NCBI GenBank assembly: GCA_050184585.1
Contig: JBFXAF010000002.1
Location: 434,001-498,000 of the forward strand
Length of the DNA stretch: 64,000 nt
Direction of reading: 5' to 3'
Origin: JBFXAF01 sp050184585
GTDB taxonomy: Bacteria; Pseudomonadota; Alphaproteobacteria; Rhizobiales; Rhizobiaceae
Made by a program: the position numbers and the translations under genes. This document shows, one piece after another, positions 49,301 to 57,556 of the stretch (its first letter is position 1; every line of letters starts with the position of its first letter). The notes under the pieces are model-generated. The model saw nothing but the letters and a program-made list of their open reading frames with translations, ran no database searches and was not told where the DNA came from.

Positions 49301-49863
49301 GCGAAGCCGTAGAGCCCGAAATCGATCAGCTCCTGCACGCCTGCCGGGTTGAAGATCGGGATCATCGCGTCGACGAAGGCGAACTCGGTGGCGTGCGCGT
49401 TCGTCGACGACTCCGCCGTATGGTCGTCGCCCATCAGGGCGAGGACCCCGCCATGCTTCGACGAGCCCGCGAGGTTGCCGTGACGGAAGACGTCGCCGGT
49501 GCGGTCGACCCCGGGTCCCTTGCCGTACCAGACCGAAAAGACCCCGTCGTGCCTGCCCTCGCCAAGGAGTTCGGTCTGCTGCGCCCCCCAGCAGGCAGTC
49601 GCCGCGAGTTCCTCGTTGAGGCCGGGCTGGAACACGATGTTGGACGCCGCCAGATGCGGCTGCGCCCTCCACAACTGCTGGTCGAGCCCGCCCAGCGGGG
49701 AACCGCGGTAGCCGGCGATGAAGCCAGCGGTGTCGAGCCCCGCCAGCCGGTCGCGCTCGCGCTGCATCATCAGCATGCGCACGACCGCCTGCGCGCCGGA
49801 CACGAAGATGCGGTCCTTGCCGAGGTCGAACTTGTCGTTCAGCGAGACGTCGTGCAGCGTCAT
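46393..49863 (-). CDS. fused indolepyruvate ferredoxin oxidoreductase family protein
   Basis: 1156 residues fusing the IorA and IorB parts. N-terminal part: IFVSGAQAVVRMLM, GYRGSPLGGLDQ and a TPP-binding region (GGEGAQWVGQ, ILYNDAVAMTGGQ). Middle: an iron-sulfur segment with CEGCGDCGVKSNC and SSCNKDFSCVNGFCPS. Then the gamma-type domain GGVGGTGVVTIGAILGMAA and a C-terminal extension of about 200 residues. It decarboxylates aryl or branched 2-oxoacids to acyl-CoA with reduction of ferredoxin or a related carrier. Monocistronic by layout. Confidence 0.92.
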   Translation of the reverse strand: MTLHDVSLNDKFDLGKDRIFVSGAQAVVRMLMMQRERDRLAGLDTAGFIAGYRGSPLGGLDQQLWRAQPHLAASNIVFQPGLNEELAATACWGAQQTELLGEGRHDGVFSVWYGKGPGVDRTGDVFRHGNLAGSSKHGGVLALMGDDHTAESSTNAHATEFAFVDAMIPIFNPAGVQELIDFGLYGFALSRFAGTWAAVKCVKDNIESTASVDAALDRVKVVLPAFDMPPGGLNIRHELDQVAQEARLHEYKRAAAAAFIRANGLNRIVYSGGSNARIGIITVGKSYLDVRQALDDLGIDEAKAGQLGLRLFKVGCPWPLDLEHIGDFARGLETIVVVEEKRSLLEVQVKEGLYGAANHPQVVGKRDERGGWLFPARGALDPNDIAIAIGERVLKTVGFSEEIDGRVKQLRQFQAMLAETKDVAVRTPYFCSGCPHNSSTKVPEGSLAGAGIGCHFMAVWMDRSTVGFTQMGGEGAQWVGQAPFSKRDHIFQNLGDGTYNHSGSLAIRFALSSKANITYKILYNDAVAMTGGQPHDGGLTADMIARQVRAEGVERIAVVTDEPAKYAGTAEFPAGASIHHRDDLDAVQRELREVKGVSVLLYDQTCAAEKRRRRKRGAFPDPDRRVVINELVCEGCGDCGVKSNCVSIQPVETDFGRKRRIDQSSCNKDFSCVNGFCPSFVTVHGAKLRKAEGRAGASDPLEGVPPAKPFPLDRDGWSAIIGGVGGTGVVTIGAILGMAAHLEGKGCGMIDMAGLAQKGGAVFSHVRIAGSPDDISAIRISAGKADVVLGCDLVVSGNKKVLSAVRHGHTIFVANTAEVMPGDFARAADFSLPIERLKKAIRQAAGEESAYFFDATRTASALFGNSVGANMFMLGFACQHGGLPLSPEAVERAIELNGEAVAMNLAAFRWGRRAAHEPEAVRAAAGGMAINAAPPAGLDEVIDRRAAFLTDYQNAAYAEDYRRRVAAIRAAEENVAPGSTALADAVARNLFKLMAIKDEYEVARLYTDGSFAKQLEREFSGFDRLEFHLAPPVLGRTGSDGLPRKSSFGPWMMRGFRVLAAIRGLRGTVFDVFGRTAERRMERRLLADYQGDLDMLAGSMTVDRLEAAVALASIPSLIRGYGHVKEAAAGKAAEERKRLLERIAGPSVKPALQAAE

Positions 49864-49967
49864 TCCGGCTCCTGGGCGCGGCCTCGCCGGAGGCGCGCTT
49901 GGGTGTCGTCAGTGTTCCCGCCCTTTGCCCCTCCCGTCAAACGGAAAAGTCTGGACCAATGGCAGGC

Positions 49968-50498
49968 TTAGACGGGGCAGCGCTCCACCCCGACCGCGTC
50001 GAGCTTTCCGTCGGGCCGGCCGGCCAGCTCGGGATTGGCCGTGTATACCGGCCCGACGACCAGCGGCCGGTCCGGCAGGATCGACTGGTCGAGGTTCGAC
50101 GTCACCGTCGTCTCGATGATCTGCGCGACACGTCCGTCGGCCGCCTCGATGGCGATGGAGACGGCGTAAGGCCTGTCTTTGGTCACGCAGCGCAGCGGCG
50201 GGCTCTCGATCGTCGCCTTCTCCATCTTCGGCCAGATCTTCTGCCTGACGACGAAGGGGGCGCCGCCGGCGGGATTCTCGAAGGTGGCGACCGCCGTCTG
50301 TCCCTCCTCCGTTGGGGCCAGCGGGGCGAGCGTCACCAGGTAGGTCGCCGTCGCGACGCGGTAGTTGAACACGAAGAGCTTGCCGGAAACCTCGAAGGCC
50401 TCCCCTTCCGCGCCCGTCTCGCGGCAGGCGGCGACGGCCGAGAGAGCGAAGGAAAGAGCAAGGATCGGCAGAAGCCTGCTTCTGTCAGTGCGGGTCAC
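49968..50498 (-). CDS. hypothetical lipoprotein
   Basis: 176 residues. Signal peptide II with lipobox SAVAAC (Cys25). The mature part has alternating strands (LFVFNYRVATATYLVTLAPLAP, AVATFENPAG, ITSPP-like region, AVSIAIEA) and two later cysteines (ESPPLRCVTK and VERCPV) that might pair. No family recognised. It overlaps the 3' end of the CGNR gene by 14 bp, so the two are likely cotranscribed. Confidence 0.7.
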   Translation of the reverse strand: MTRTDRSRLLPILALSFALSAVAACRETGAEGEAFEVSGKLFVFNYRVATATYLVTLAPLAPTEEGQTAVATFENPAGGAPFVVRQKIWPKMEKATIESPPLRCVTKDRPYAVSIAIEAADGRVAQIIETTVTSNLDQSILPDRPLVVGPVYTANPELAGRPDGKLDAVGVERCPV

Positions 50499-51087
50499 GG
50501 CTCACCTTCTCCCTGTGCCTCTGATAATGCCGCCGCGCCTTGCTGCGGTTGCCGCAGACCGTCATGTCGCACCACAGCCGGCTGGAATTGCGGCTGCGGT
50601 CCAGGAACAGCCAGCGGCAGTTGCGGCAGATGCGGATCCGGCCACGCCCCGCCAATTCATCCAGTGAAAGCGCCGAGATCGCGACTGCGGTTTCGAGCCG
50701 TATCGGCGTGGAAGGGTCGCCGAACGGTCGTTCGCGGCCGATGCCGCCCGCCACACTCTTGAGCGCCGCCGCGCAACGGGAAAGCATCGCGCCATAGGCG
50801 TCCAGCGGGACGGAACCGGAAAGAGCGCTGCCGCGAAAGCAGCGGTCGACGGCCTCCCGCAGCGCCACGATCGTTGCATGCCTCGTGTCCACGTCGGCGA
50901 CCACTCTTCGTCCGCACAGCTCCTCCGCCCGGAAACGGCTCGCCGCCTCGGCGAAACGGACGATTTCCTCCGGGCGCTCGAAGCGGTCGAACGTCTGTTC
51001 GGGATCGCCCCGCAACACGACCGTATTCGCGATGTCGAGCGCCAGCGCTCCGCCCGAGAAACGATGGGCGTTCCAATTGACCTGCAT
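50485..51087 (-). CDS. CGNR zinc-finger / ABATE-domain regulator
   Basis: 200 residues: an N-terminal ABATE-like stress-sensing domain (GGALALDIANTVVLRGDPEQTFDRF) and a C-terminal CGNR zinc finger, ICRNCRWLFLDRSRNSSRLWCDMTVCGNRSKARRHYQR, whose four cysteines bind zinc and whose basic end contacts DNA. A probable transcription factor, divergent from the orphan Liv-type permease gene 62 bp away, which is its natural candidate target. Confidence 0.88.
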   Translation of the reverse strand: MQVNWNAHRFSGGALALDIANTVVLRGDPEQTFDRFERPEEIVRFAEAASRFRAEELCGRRVVADVDTRHATIVALREAVDRCFRGSALSGSVPLDAYGAMLSRCAAALKSVAGGIGRERPFGDPSTPIRLETAVAISALSLDELAGRGRIRICRNCRWLFLDRSRNSSRLWCDMTVCGNRSKARRHYQRHREKVSRDPH

Positions 51088-51149
51088 GCTCCGATGCTAA
51101 CCTGTAAAATCGCTTTGACAAGTTAGAAAGGAAATGAGCACCTGCCTCG

Positions 51150-52070
51150 GTGACGGAGATTCAGGCACTTTACCTGCTCCAGCAGGTTCTGAACGGCGCC
51201 CACGCGGGTGCGCTCTACGCGGCGCTGGCCTTCGGATACGCCCTTACCAATGGCGTCCTGAAGCGTACCAACCTTGCCTATGGCGCCGTCTTCGCGTTCG
51301 CGGGCCAGGTGCTGATCCTGGCCGCCGTCTTCGGCTGGCGCGTGCTTTGGCTGGACCTGCCCGCGACGATCCTCCTTGGATTGATCGTCTCGTCCGCTTA
51401 TGCGGCGCTGGTGAGCGCCGTCATCTCCCGACAGGTGTTCGCACCGCTCGCACGCAGCTCCCCCAACGCGATCGTCACCGCGACGCTGGGCATATCGCTC
51501 GTGCTCATGGAACTCGGCCGGATCGCGGCGGAGACGCGCGACTACTGGCTTCCGCCGCTCCTTTCGAAGCCGGTCGTCTTTGCCGACGGGGAGGGCTTCG
51601 CCGTCACCCTGACCGTGCTGCAGGTGACCAACTGCGCCATCGTGCTGGGCGCTCTCCTCGCAGGTGCCGCGATCCTTGCCAGATCGAGCCTCGGCCGAGC
51701 CTGGAGGGCGGTCTCGGACGACCCTCGGGCCGCCGCCCTCGTCGGCATCGACACCGCCCGTGTCTTCCACGGGACCATTCTCGCTGGAGGCCTGGTCGCC
51801 GCCGTCGCCGGCGCCCTCGCAGCGCTGCACTACGGCAACATCAGCTTCGGCACCGGCCTCGTGTTCGGGCTGAAGGTCCTGTTCATCGCCGCGGTCGGCG
51901 GTTACCTGTCTCCGGGACGGGCGGCGGTCGGCGGCTTGGCTTTCGGCGTCGCGGAAGCGGTCTGGTCAGGCTACTTCCCCATCGAATGGCGCGACGCCGC
52001 GATGTTTCTTGGACTCGTCGCGCTGCTCGTCATGCGCCCGGCGCGGGACCGTGGTCACGAACGCGCCTGA
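51150..52070 (+). CDS. orphan LivH-like ABC permease
   Basis: 306 residues with about eight helices and LivH-type features: LNGAHAGALYAALAFGYALTNGVLKRTNLAYG and the coupling loop SSLGRAWRAVSDDPRAAALVGIDT. No LivM, ATPase or binding protein gene is adjacent, so it either borrows partners or is part of a decayed or split operon. The start is GTG 51150; no nearby ATG is in frame. The preceding bases (AGAAAGGAAATG) suggest a ribosome site further upstream than ideal. Confidence 0.8.
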   Translation: MTEIQALYLLQQVLNGAHAGALYAALAFGYALTNGVLKRTNLAYGAVFAFAGQVLILAAVFGWRVLWLDLPATILLGLIVSSAYAALVSAVISRQVFAPLARSSPNAIVTATLGISLVLMELGRIAAETRDYWLPPLLSKPVVFADGEGFAVTLTVLQVTNCAIVLGALLAGAAILARSSLGRAWRAVSDDPRAAALVGIDTARVFHGTILAGGLVAAVAGALAALHYGNISFGTGLVFGLKVLFIAAVGGYLSPGRAAVGGLAFGVAEAVWSGYFPIEWRDAAMFLGLVALLVMRPARDRGHERA

Positions 52071-52147
52071 ATCGCCCTATCGTATTCTCACGATCTTTCG
52101 CGGTGGCGACATTGCTGTTATCCGCCCCCGAATTCGCCCGTGCGCGG

Positions 52148-52176
52148 TTGACCGCCGCGTGGGGCGTCTGCATATC
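52148..52176 (+). promoter_or_regulatory. possible sigma-70-type promoter of the TRAP operon
   Basis: TTGACC (52148-52153), a 17-bp spacer, then CATATC (52171-52176), 64 bp before dctQ. The -35 matches 5 of 6 and the -10 is weak. It is the best candidate in the 169-bp gap. Confidence 0.3.
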
Positions 52177-52239
52177 GTTGGATAGCGCCGCGCACCGGAA
52201 AAGAAAAACGATCGGCCGCGCGACGTCAGGGAGGATACC

Positions 52240-52932
52240 GTGTTCGTCTTATTTGGTGTCGTTTGGACGCCGACGATGCTGTCGCTCGTGGTGCTGGCTC
52301 TCGTCGTGCTCCTGGCCGTGCTCGCCACTGCGTTCTTCGATACGCGGATGCGGGCCTTGCTCGGTCTCTCGACCATCATCGACCGGATCAACGAACTGAT
52401 CGGCAAATGGATCGGCTGGCTGATCCTGCTCGCCATCCTGGTCAGCGCGATCAACGCGACGGTGCGCAAGACGCTCAACATGTCGTCCAATGCCTGGCTG
52501 GAGTTGCAGTGGTATCTCTACGGCGCGGCATTCCTGCTCGCCGCCGCCTATACGCTCAAGCAGAACGAGCACATTCGTATCGACATCGTCTATGGCCTGT
52601 TCTCGAGGCGAAAACAGCACTGGATCGACCTGTTCGGCCATGTCTTCTTCCTGATGCCGTTCGCACTCCTCATGGTCTACTACTTTGTCCCGTGGGTCGC
52701 CCTGTCCTACCGCAGCGGCGAGGTATCCACCAATGCGGGCGGCCTGATCCTGTGGCCGGCCAAGGCGCTGCTTCTCGTCGGCTTCTCGCTTCTCGCGCTG
52801 CAGGGCGTGTCGGAGATCATCAAGAAGATCGCGATCATGGTCGGCAACATGGCCGATCCGACACCGTTCGTCTCCGCTCACGAACAGGCTGAACTCGACG
52901 CCAAGGTTCTGGCCGAGGAGATCCGCAAATGA
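52240..52932 (+). CDS. TRAP transporter small permease (DctQ-type)
   Basis: 230 residues starting at GTG 52240 with GGAGG 5 bases upstream. An N-terminal helix is followed by the DctQ core with four helices (IGKWIGWLILLAILVSAINATVRK; WLELQWYLYGAAFLLAAAYTLKQNEHIRIDIVYG). The QNEHIRID motif marks the small subunit. The start overlaps no upstream gene; the end overlaps dctM by 4 bp (ATGA). Confidence 0.9.
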   Translation: MFVLFGVVWTPTMLSLVVLALVVLLAVLATAFFDTRMRALLGLSTIIDRINELIGKWIGWLILLAILVSAINATVRKTLNMSSNAWLELQWYLYGAAFLLAAAYTLKQNEHIRIDIVYGLFSRRKQHWIDLFGHVFFLMPFALLMVYYFVPWVALSYRSGEVSTNAGGLILWPAKALLLVGFSLLALQGVSEIIKKIAIMVGNMADPTPFVSAHEQAELDAKVLAEEIRK

Positions 52933-54668
52933 TCGAGTTCATCGCCCAGAACATGGCGCCGATCATGTTCTTCTCGCTCGTCATCTTCCTCCTGCTCGGC
53001 TACCCGGTCGCCTTCTCGCTCGCCGCCAACGGCCTGCTGTTCTTCTTTATCGGGGTCGAACTCGCACCCTATTCGAACAACACGATCTCGCTGTCCTGGC
53101 CCCTCCTCTACGCACTGCCCGAGCGGTTCTGGGGCATCATGTCCAACGACACGCTGCTCGCCATCCCGTTCTTCACCTTCATGGGAATCGTGCTCGAGCG
53201 ATCCGGCATGGCGGAGGACCTGCTCGACACCATCGGCCAGCTCTTCGGCCCGGTCCGTGGCGGTCTGGCATACGCCGTGATCCTCGTCGGCGCGCTGCTT
53301 GCCGCCACGACGGGCGTCGTCGCGGCCTCGGTCATCGCCATGGGGCTGATCTCGCTGCCCATCATGTTGCGCTACGGTTACGACCGTCGCGTCGCCAGCG
53401 GCGTCATCGCCGCGTCCGGCACGCTCGCGCAGATCATCCCGCCGTCGCTGGTCCTGATCGTGCTCGCCGATCAGCTCGGCCGCTCCGTCGGCGACATGTA
53501 TCGCGGCGCGCTGATCCCGGGCCTGGTGCTGACCAGCCTCTATCTGGGCTACATCCTGCTGATGACCTTCGTGCGCCGCGACTCCATGCCGGCGCTGCCG
53601 CTCTCCGCGCGCACCCTGGGCTCTGGCGTCATGTCGCTATTCGTGGCGCTCGCGGCGACCTTCGGCATCGCCTATGCCGCGCATGTCTACTTGTCGCCGA
53701 CCCAGGGCGCCAATGCCGACATCTGGGGCGCCACGGTCGGCATCGCCGCGATCTACGTCTTCACGATCTTGGATCGGTCCATGGGCTTTGGACTGATGTC
53801 GCGGCTGGCCCAGCAGGTGATCATCGTGCTGATCCCGCCGCTTGCCCTGATCTTCCTGGTCCTGGGAACGATCTTCCTTGGCATTGCAACGCCGACCGAG
53901 GGCGGCGCGATGGGCGCCGTCGGCGCCCTCGTCATGGCGGCCGCGAAGGGGCGTCTCAGCCTGGACGTCATCCGTCAAGCGCTGGCAGCCACGACACGGC
54001 TCTCCGCGTTCGTGATGTTCATCCTCATCGGCGCGCGCGTGTTCTCGCTGACCTTCTATGGCGTCAACGGCCATCTGTGGGTCGAGCACCTGCTGACATC
54101 GATGCCGGGCGGCGTGACCGGCTTCCTGATCGTCGTCAACATCCTCGTCTTCCTGCTGGCCTTCTTCCTCGACTTCTTCGAGCTGGCCTTCATCATCGTG
54201 CCGCTGCTCGCTCCGGCGGCGGAGAGCCTGGGCATCGACCTGATCTGGTTCGGCGTCCTGCTCGGCATCAACATGCAGACGAGCTTCATGCACCCGCCAT
54301 TCGGCTTCGCGCTCTTCTACCTTCGCTCGGTGGCGGCGCGGGTGCCCTATCTCGACAAGGTGACCGGAAAGAAGACAGAGCCGGTGACCACGGGGCAAAT
54401 CTACTGGGGGGCGGTGCCCTTCGTCTGCATCCAGGTGATCATGGTGACGCTCACGATCATGTTCCCGCAGATGGTCATGCACTACAAGGGCGAGATCAAG
54501 GACCCCGACGAGATCGAGATCATCATTCCGCCCTTCGGCGGCCCGGAGCAACCCGGTGTTCCCGATTTCGGTCTACCGCCCGTCGGCGGGCCGCCTGCGG
54601 AGGAGGACGACGAGAGCAACGCGGCGCCGGCCGGCGGCATGGACCTTACCCAACCACCGAAGTTCTGA
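52929..54668 (+). CDS. TRAP transporter large permease (DctM-type)
   Basis: 579 residues, about thirteen helices, the transport subunit: MFFSLVIFLLLGYPVAFSL, LLAIPFFTFMGIVLERSGMAEDLLDTIG, VAASVIAMGLISLPIMLRYGYD, ASGTLAQIIPPSLVLIVLAD, GIATPTEGGAMGAVGALV. It is longer than DctM of Rhodobacter (about 440), with an internal hydrophobic insertion and a Pro/Asp/Glu-rich cytoplasmic tail of about 60 residues (PPFGGPEQPGVPDFGLPP). Its 3' end converges on a TakP-like binding protein gene across a strong hairpin. Confidence 0.92.
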   Translation: MIEFIAQNMAPIMFFSLVIFLLLGYPVAFSLAANGLLFFFIGVELAPYSNNTISLSWPLLYALPERFWGIMSNDTLLAIPFFTFMGIVLERSGMAEDLLDTIGQLFGPVRGGLAYAVILVGALLAATTGVVAASVIAMGLISLPIMLRYGYDRRVASGVIAASGTLAQIIPPSLVLIVLADQLGRSVGDMYRGALIPGLVLTSLYLGYILLMTFVRRDSMPALPLSARTLGSGVMSLFVALAATFGIAYAAHVYLSPTQGANADIWGATVGIAAIYVFTILDRSMGFGLMSRLAQQVIIVLIPPLALIFLVLGTIFLGIATPTEGGAMGAVGALVMAAAKGRLSLDVIRQALAATTRLSAFVMFILIGARVFSLTFYGVNGHLWVEHLLTSMPGGVTGFLIVVNILVFLLAFFLDFFELAFIIVPLLAPAAESLGIDLIWFGVLLGINMQTSFMHPPFGFALFYLRSVAARVPYLDKVTGKKTEPVTTGQIYWGAVPFVCIQVIMVTLTIMFPQMVMHYKGEIKDPDEIEIIIPPFGGPEQPGVPDFGLPPVGGPPAEEDDESNAAPAGGMDLTQPPKF

Positions 54669-54692
54669 GCGAAAGCGTCGGGGATCAAACGG

Positions 54693-54720
54693 AAACCCCC
54701 GGGCTTGCGCCCGGGGGTTT
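54693..54720. terminator. bidirectional intrinsic terminator between dctM and binding protein 1
   Basis: AAACCCCCGGGC and GCCCGGGGGTTT form a perfect 12-bp stem with loop TTGC; TTTGGTTT follows on the plus strand. The A/T base of the stem allows it to work for both convergent units. Confidence 0.8.
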
Positions 54721-54747
54721 GGTTTCTGCCGTGCTGTCTGCCGCGCG

Positions 54748-55854
54748 TCAGAGCTTGCCGTTGCGCTGCTGGATCATCATGAAGGTGTCGAACGTGTATT
54801 CGGAAATCTGCGCCCAGAGATAGGCGTCCTTCCGGAACGCCACCTGGCTGTCGTAGATCTTCTTGAAGGCGCCGTTCGAAGCGGTTAGCTCGGCATAGAC
54901 CTCGTTCGACGCGTCGAAGCACGCGCCCAGGATCTCCTGGTTGAACGGCCTGAGCTGCGCGCCGCCGGCCACCAGCCGGCGCAGCGCCGCCGGGTTCTTC
55001 TGATCGTAGCTGGCCATCATGCTGCCGTTTGACGCCTCGCACGCGGCGCGCAGGATCGCCTGGTAGTTCTTCGGCAGTTCGTTCCACTTCGCCTGGTTGA
55101 TCAGCGTATGGAGCGTCGGGCCGCCTTCCCAGAAGCCGGGATAGTAATAGTACTGGGCGACCTTGTAGAAGCCGAGCTTCTCGTCGTCATAGGGGCCGAC
55201 CCACTCGGCCGCGTCGATCGTGCCCTTCTCCAGCGAGGGGTAGATGTCGCCGCCGGCAATCTGCTGCGGCACCACGCCGAGCTTCTCGACGATCTTGCCG
55301 GCGAAACCGCCGATGCGCATCTTGAGGCCGGATAGGTCGGCCACGGAGTTGATCTCCTTGCGGAACCAGCCGCCCATCTGCGCGCCGGTGTTGCCGCAGG
55401 CGAGCCCGTGCACGCCGTTGGCGTTGAAGAACTCGTTCAGGAGGTCGTTGCCGCCGCCGTAGTACATCCAGGCGTTCATCTGGCGGACGTTGAACAGGAA
55501 CGGGACGGCGGTGGCCAGCGCCCAGGTGGGATCCTTGCCCCAGTAATAGTAGGACGCGGTGTGGCAGGCCTCGACCGTGCCGGCCGCCGCGGCATCCATG
55601 GCCTGCAGGCCCGGAACCAGTTCTCCGGCCGCGAAGACCTGGATGTCGAAATTGCCGTCGGTCGCCTCGCGGACGTAGTTCGCCATCGTTTCGGCCGCGC
55701 CGAAGATGGTGTCGAGCGCCTTGGGAAATGACGAGGTGACGCGCCACGACACCTTGGGCATCGACTGGGCGATTGCCGGAGCAGCCAGCGTGGTGGCCGC
55801 GACGGCGCCTGCACCGGCGACGCCGGCCTTCCTGATGAATGAACGACGATCCAT
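54748..55854 (-). CDS. TRAP solute-binding protein 1 (TakP-like, Tat signal)
   Basis: 368 residues. Twin-arginine signal MDRRSFIRKAG...APAIAQS, then a DctP-type binding fold: SSFPKALDTIFGAAE, FAAGELVPGLQAMD, NTGAQMGGWFRKEI, LKMRIGGFAGK (carboxylate-binding Arg) and AEWVGPYDDEKLGF (Glu-Trp pair of the TakP site). These match 2-oxoacid-binding TakP as I remember it. Start ATG 55854 gives the spacing conserved with the paralogue; ATG 55860 is possible. It is convergent with the permease genes and is not in their operon. Confidence 0.88.
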   Translation of the reverse strand: MDRRSFIRKAGVAGAGAVAATTLAAPAIAQSMPKVSWRVTSSFPKALDTIFGAAETMANYVREATDGNFDIQVFAAGELVPGLQAMDAAAAGTVEACHTASYYYWGKDPTWALATAVPFLFNVRQMNAWMYYGGGNDLLNEFFNANGVHGLACGNTGAQMGGWFRKEINSVADLSGLKMRIGGFAGKIVEKLGVVPQQIAGGDIYPSLEKGTIDAAEWVGPYDDEKLGFYKVAQYYYYPGFWEGGPTLHTLINQAKWNELPKNYQAILRAACEASNGSMMASYDQKNPAALRRLVAGGAQLRPFNQEILGACFDASNEVYAELTASNGAFKKIYDSQVAFRKDAYLWAQISEYTFDTFMMIQQRNGKL

Positions 55855-56156
55855 CCTCATTTTCCTCCCGGGGTATGGTTCGGCGGCGCCGGTCGTCCAC
55901 CCTCCTGACGATCACCGGCCCGTGCGGCGGATCAATACACGGAGCATCCGGCCTGTCCAGTATTGGCGTGTAACGGCGCCCGCGACGACAGCACTCCCGA
56001 CTGTTGCGCGCAGTCTGCGCAAAAATATATTTGTTTATGAATTATGTAATAAACAGGTTAAATACATGACTGCCGGTCGGATCTTCCGGTGCGCGTGCCC
56101 GCATGAAAAAGGCCCCGGAGCGTCGCCGCTCCGGGGCCTTCGGTCACGTCCGCCGA
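55855..56156. other. AT-rich spacer between the two binding-protein genes
   Basis: 302 bp between tandem minus-strand genes. It holds the binding protein 1 promoter region, a very A+T-rich run around 56025-56070, and the terminator of the upstream paralogue (56105-56140). No coding frame is supported. Confidence 0.5.
56105..56140 (-). terminator. intrinsic terminator of binding protein 2
   Basis: A 14-bp perfect stem (AAGGCCCCGGAGCG with CGCTCCGGGGCCTT at 56109-56140, loop TCGC). On the minus strand it is extended by T-rich sequence (plus-strand A run at 56106-56110). It lies 16 bp after the stop of the 56157-57263 gene. Confidence 0.88.
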
Positions 56157-57263
56157 TCAGAGCTTGCCGTTGCGCTGCTGGATCATCATGAAGGTGTCGT
56201 AGTTGTACTCCGCCACCTGCGTGTTCAGGTAGAAGTCCTTGCGGAACGCGGTGATCGAATCCCAGATCTTCTTGAACTCCGGCAAGGTCGACGTCATCTC
56301 GGCATAGACCTCGTTCGACTTGTCGAAGCAGGCCGTGAGGATTTCCTGGCTGAACGGCCTGAGCTGCGCGCCGTTGGCGACGAGGCTCCTGACGGCCGTC
56401 GGGTTCTTGTAGTCGTACTTCTGCAGCATGTCGGCGTCGGCGGCCTGCGAGGCCGTGCGCAGCAGCGACTTGTAGGCGGCCGGGAGTTCGTCGTACTTCG
56501 CCTTGTTGAACAGGAAGTGCACCGTCGGCCCGCCTTCCCACCAGCCCGGATAGTAGTAGTAGGGCGCGACCTTCTGGAAACCGAGCTTTTCGTCGTCGTA
56601 GGGACCGACCCATTCGGCCGCGTCGATGGTGCCCTTCTCGAGCGCCGGATAGATATCGCCGCCGGCGATCTGCTGCGGAATGACTCCAAGCTTTTCAACG
56701 ACTTTGCCGGCAAAGCCGCCGATACGCATCTTCAGGCCGGAGAGGTCGGCGACCGTGTTGATCTCCTTTCGGAACCAGCCGCCCATCTGCACGCCGGTGT
56801 TGCCGCCGGGGAACCCGACCAGTCCGTTGGCGCCAAGGAACTCGTTGAACAGGTCGATGCCTCCGCCATGATAGTGCCAGGCGTTCATGCCGCGCGCATT
56901 CAGCGCGAACGGAACGGCCGCGCCGAGCGCCCAGGTCGGGTTCTTGCCCCAGTAGTAGTACGATACCGTATGGCAGGACTCGACGGTTCCCGCGGTCGTG
57001 GCGTCGGCGGCCTGCAAGCCGGGGACGATCTCGCCCGCGGCGAACGGCTGGATGGTGAAGTTGCCGTCGGTCGCTTCCGAAACCATCTTCGCCAGCACCT
57101 CGGCGCCGCCGTAGATCGTATCGAGCGACTTCGGGAACGAAGACGTCATGCGCCAGGTGATCTTGGGATTGCTTTGGGCGATGGCCGGTGCGGCCAGCGC
57201 GGTCACGGCGGCAGCGCCGGCGCCGGCTGCTCCGGCCTTCCTGATGAATGAGCGGCGATCCAT
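56157..57263 (-). CDS. TRAP solute-binding protein 2 (TakP-like, Tat signal)
   Basis: 368 residues, same length as and clearly paralogous to binding protein 1: Tat signal MDRRSFIRKAGAAG, SSFPKSLDTIYGGAE, FAAGEIVPGLQAAD, LKMRIGGFAGK, AEWVGPYDDEKLGF, YYYPGWWEGGP and an identical C-terminus FMMIQQRNGKL. GGAGGAG lies 6-7 bases before the ATG. It has its own terminator, so it is expressed apart from its sibling and from the permeases; both could feed the same DctQM pair. Confidence 0.88.
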   Translation of the reverse strand: MDRRSFIRKAGAAGAGAAAVTALAAPAIAQSNPKITWRMTSSFPKSLDTIYGGAEVLAKMVSEATDGNFTIQPFAAGEIVPGLQAADATTAGTVESCHTVSYYYWGKNPTWALGAAVPFALNARGMNAWHYHGGGIDLFNEFLGANGLVGFPGGNTGVQMGGWFRKEINTVADLSGLKMRIGGFAGKVVEKLGVIPQQIAGGDIYPALEKGTIDAAEWVGPYDDEKLGFQKVAPYYYYPGWWEGGPTVHFLFNKAKYDELPAAYKSLLRTASQAADADMLQKYDYKNPTAVRSLVANGAQLRPFSQEILTACFDKSNEVYAEMTSTLPEFKKIWDSITAFRKDFYLNTQVAEYNYDTFMMIQQRNGKL

Positions 57264-57556
57264 GAATTCTCCTCCGGATACGCGAATTGGTAAACCGCCG
57301 AGCAGCGGTTTGCTGAGCGGCGGCGGGACAATACATGTTAATGGTATTAGGTCTAGGGTCGCCCCTCAACTGGCGCGGCTACCGTAGAAATACCTACAGG
57401 CCGCCGGTGCAGGCCTACGACCTTCGTCTAAGTCGCGCGGAACCCCTGAATGGCCGCGCCGCGGGCCGCTTCGGGGCGCAGTCCATCGGGCCATGCCGGC
57501 CGGTCTTTCTCCACCCGCGAAACCGGCTATGATCGGATCACAAGGAGAACCGCCGC

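Noticed and set aside
51134..52399. Open frame starting ATG 51134 in another frame over the Liv-like permease
   Set aside because: Arg/Gly/Pro-rich shadow; the permease frame has clear helices and motifs.
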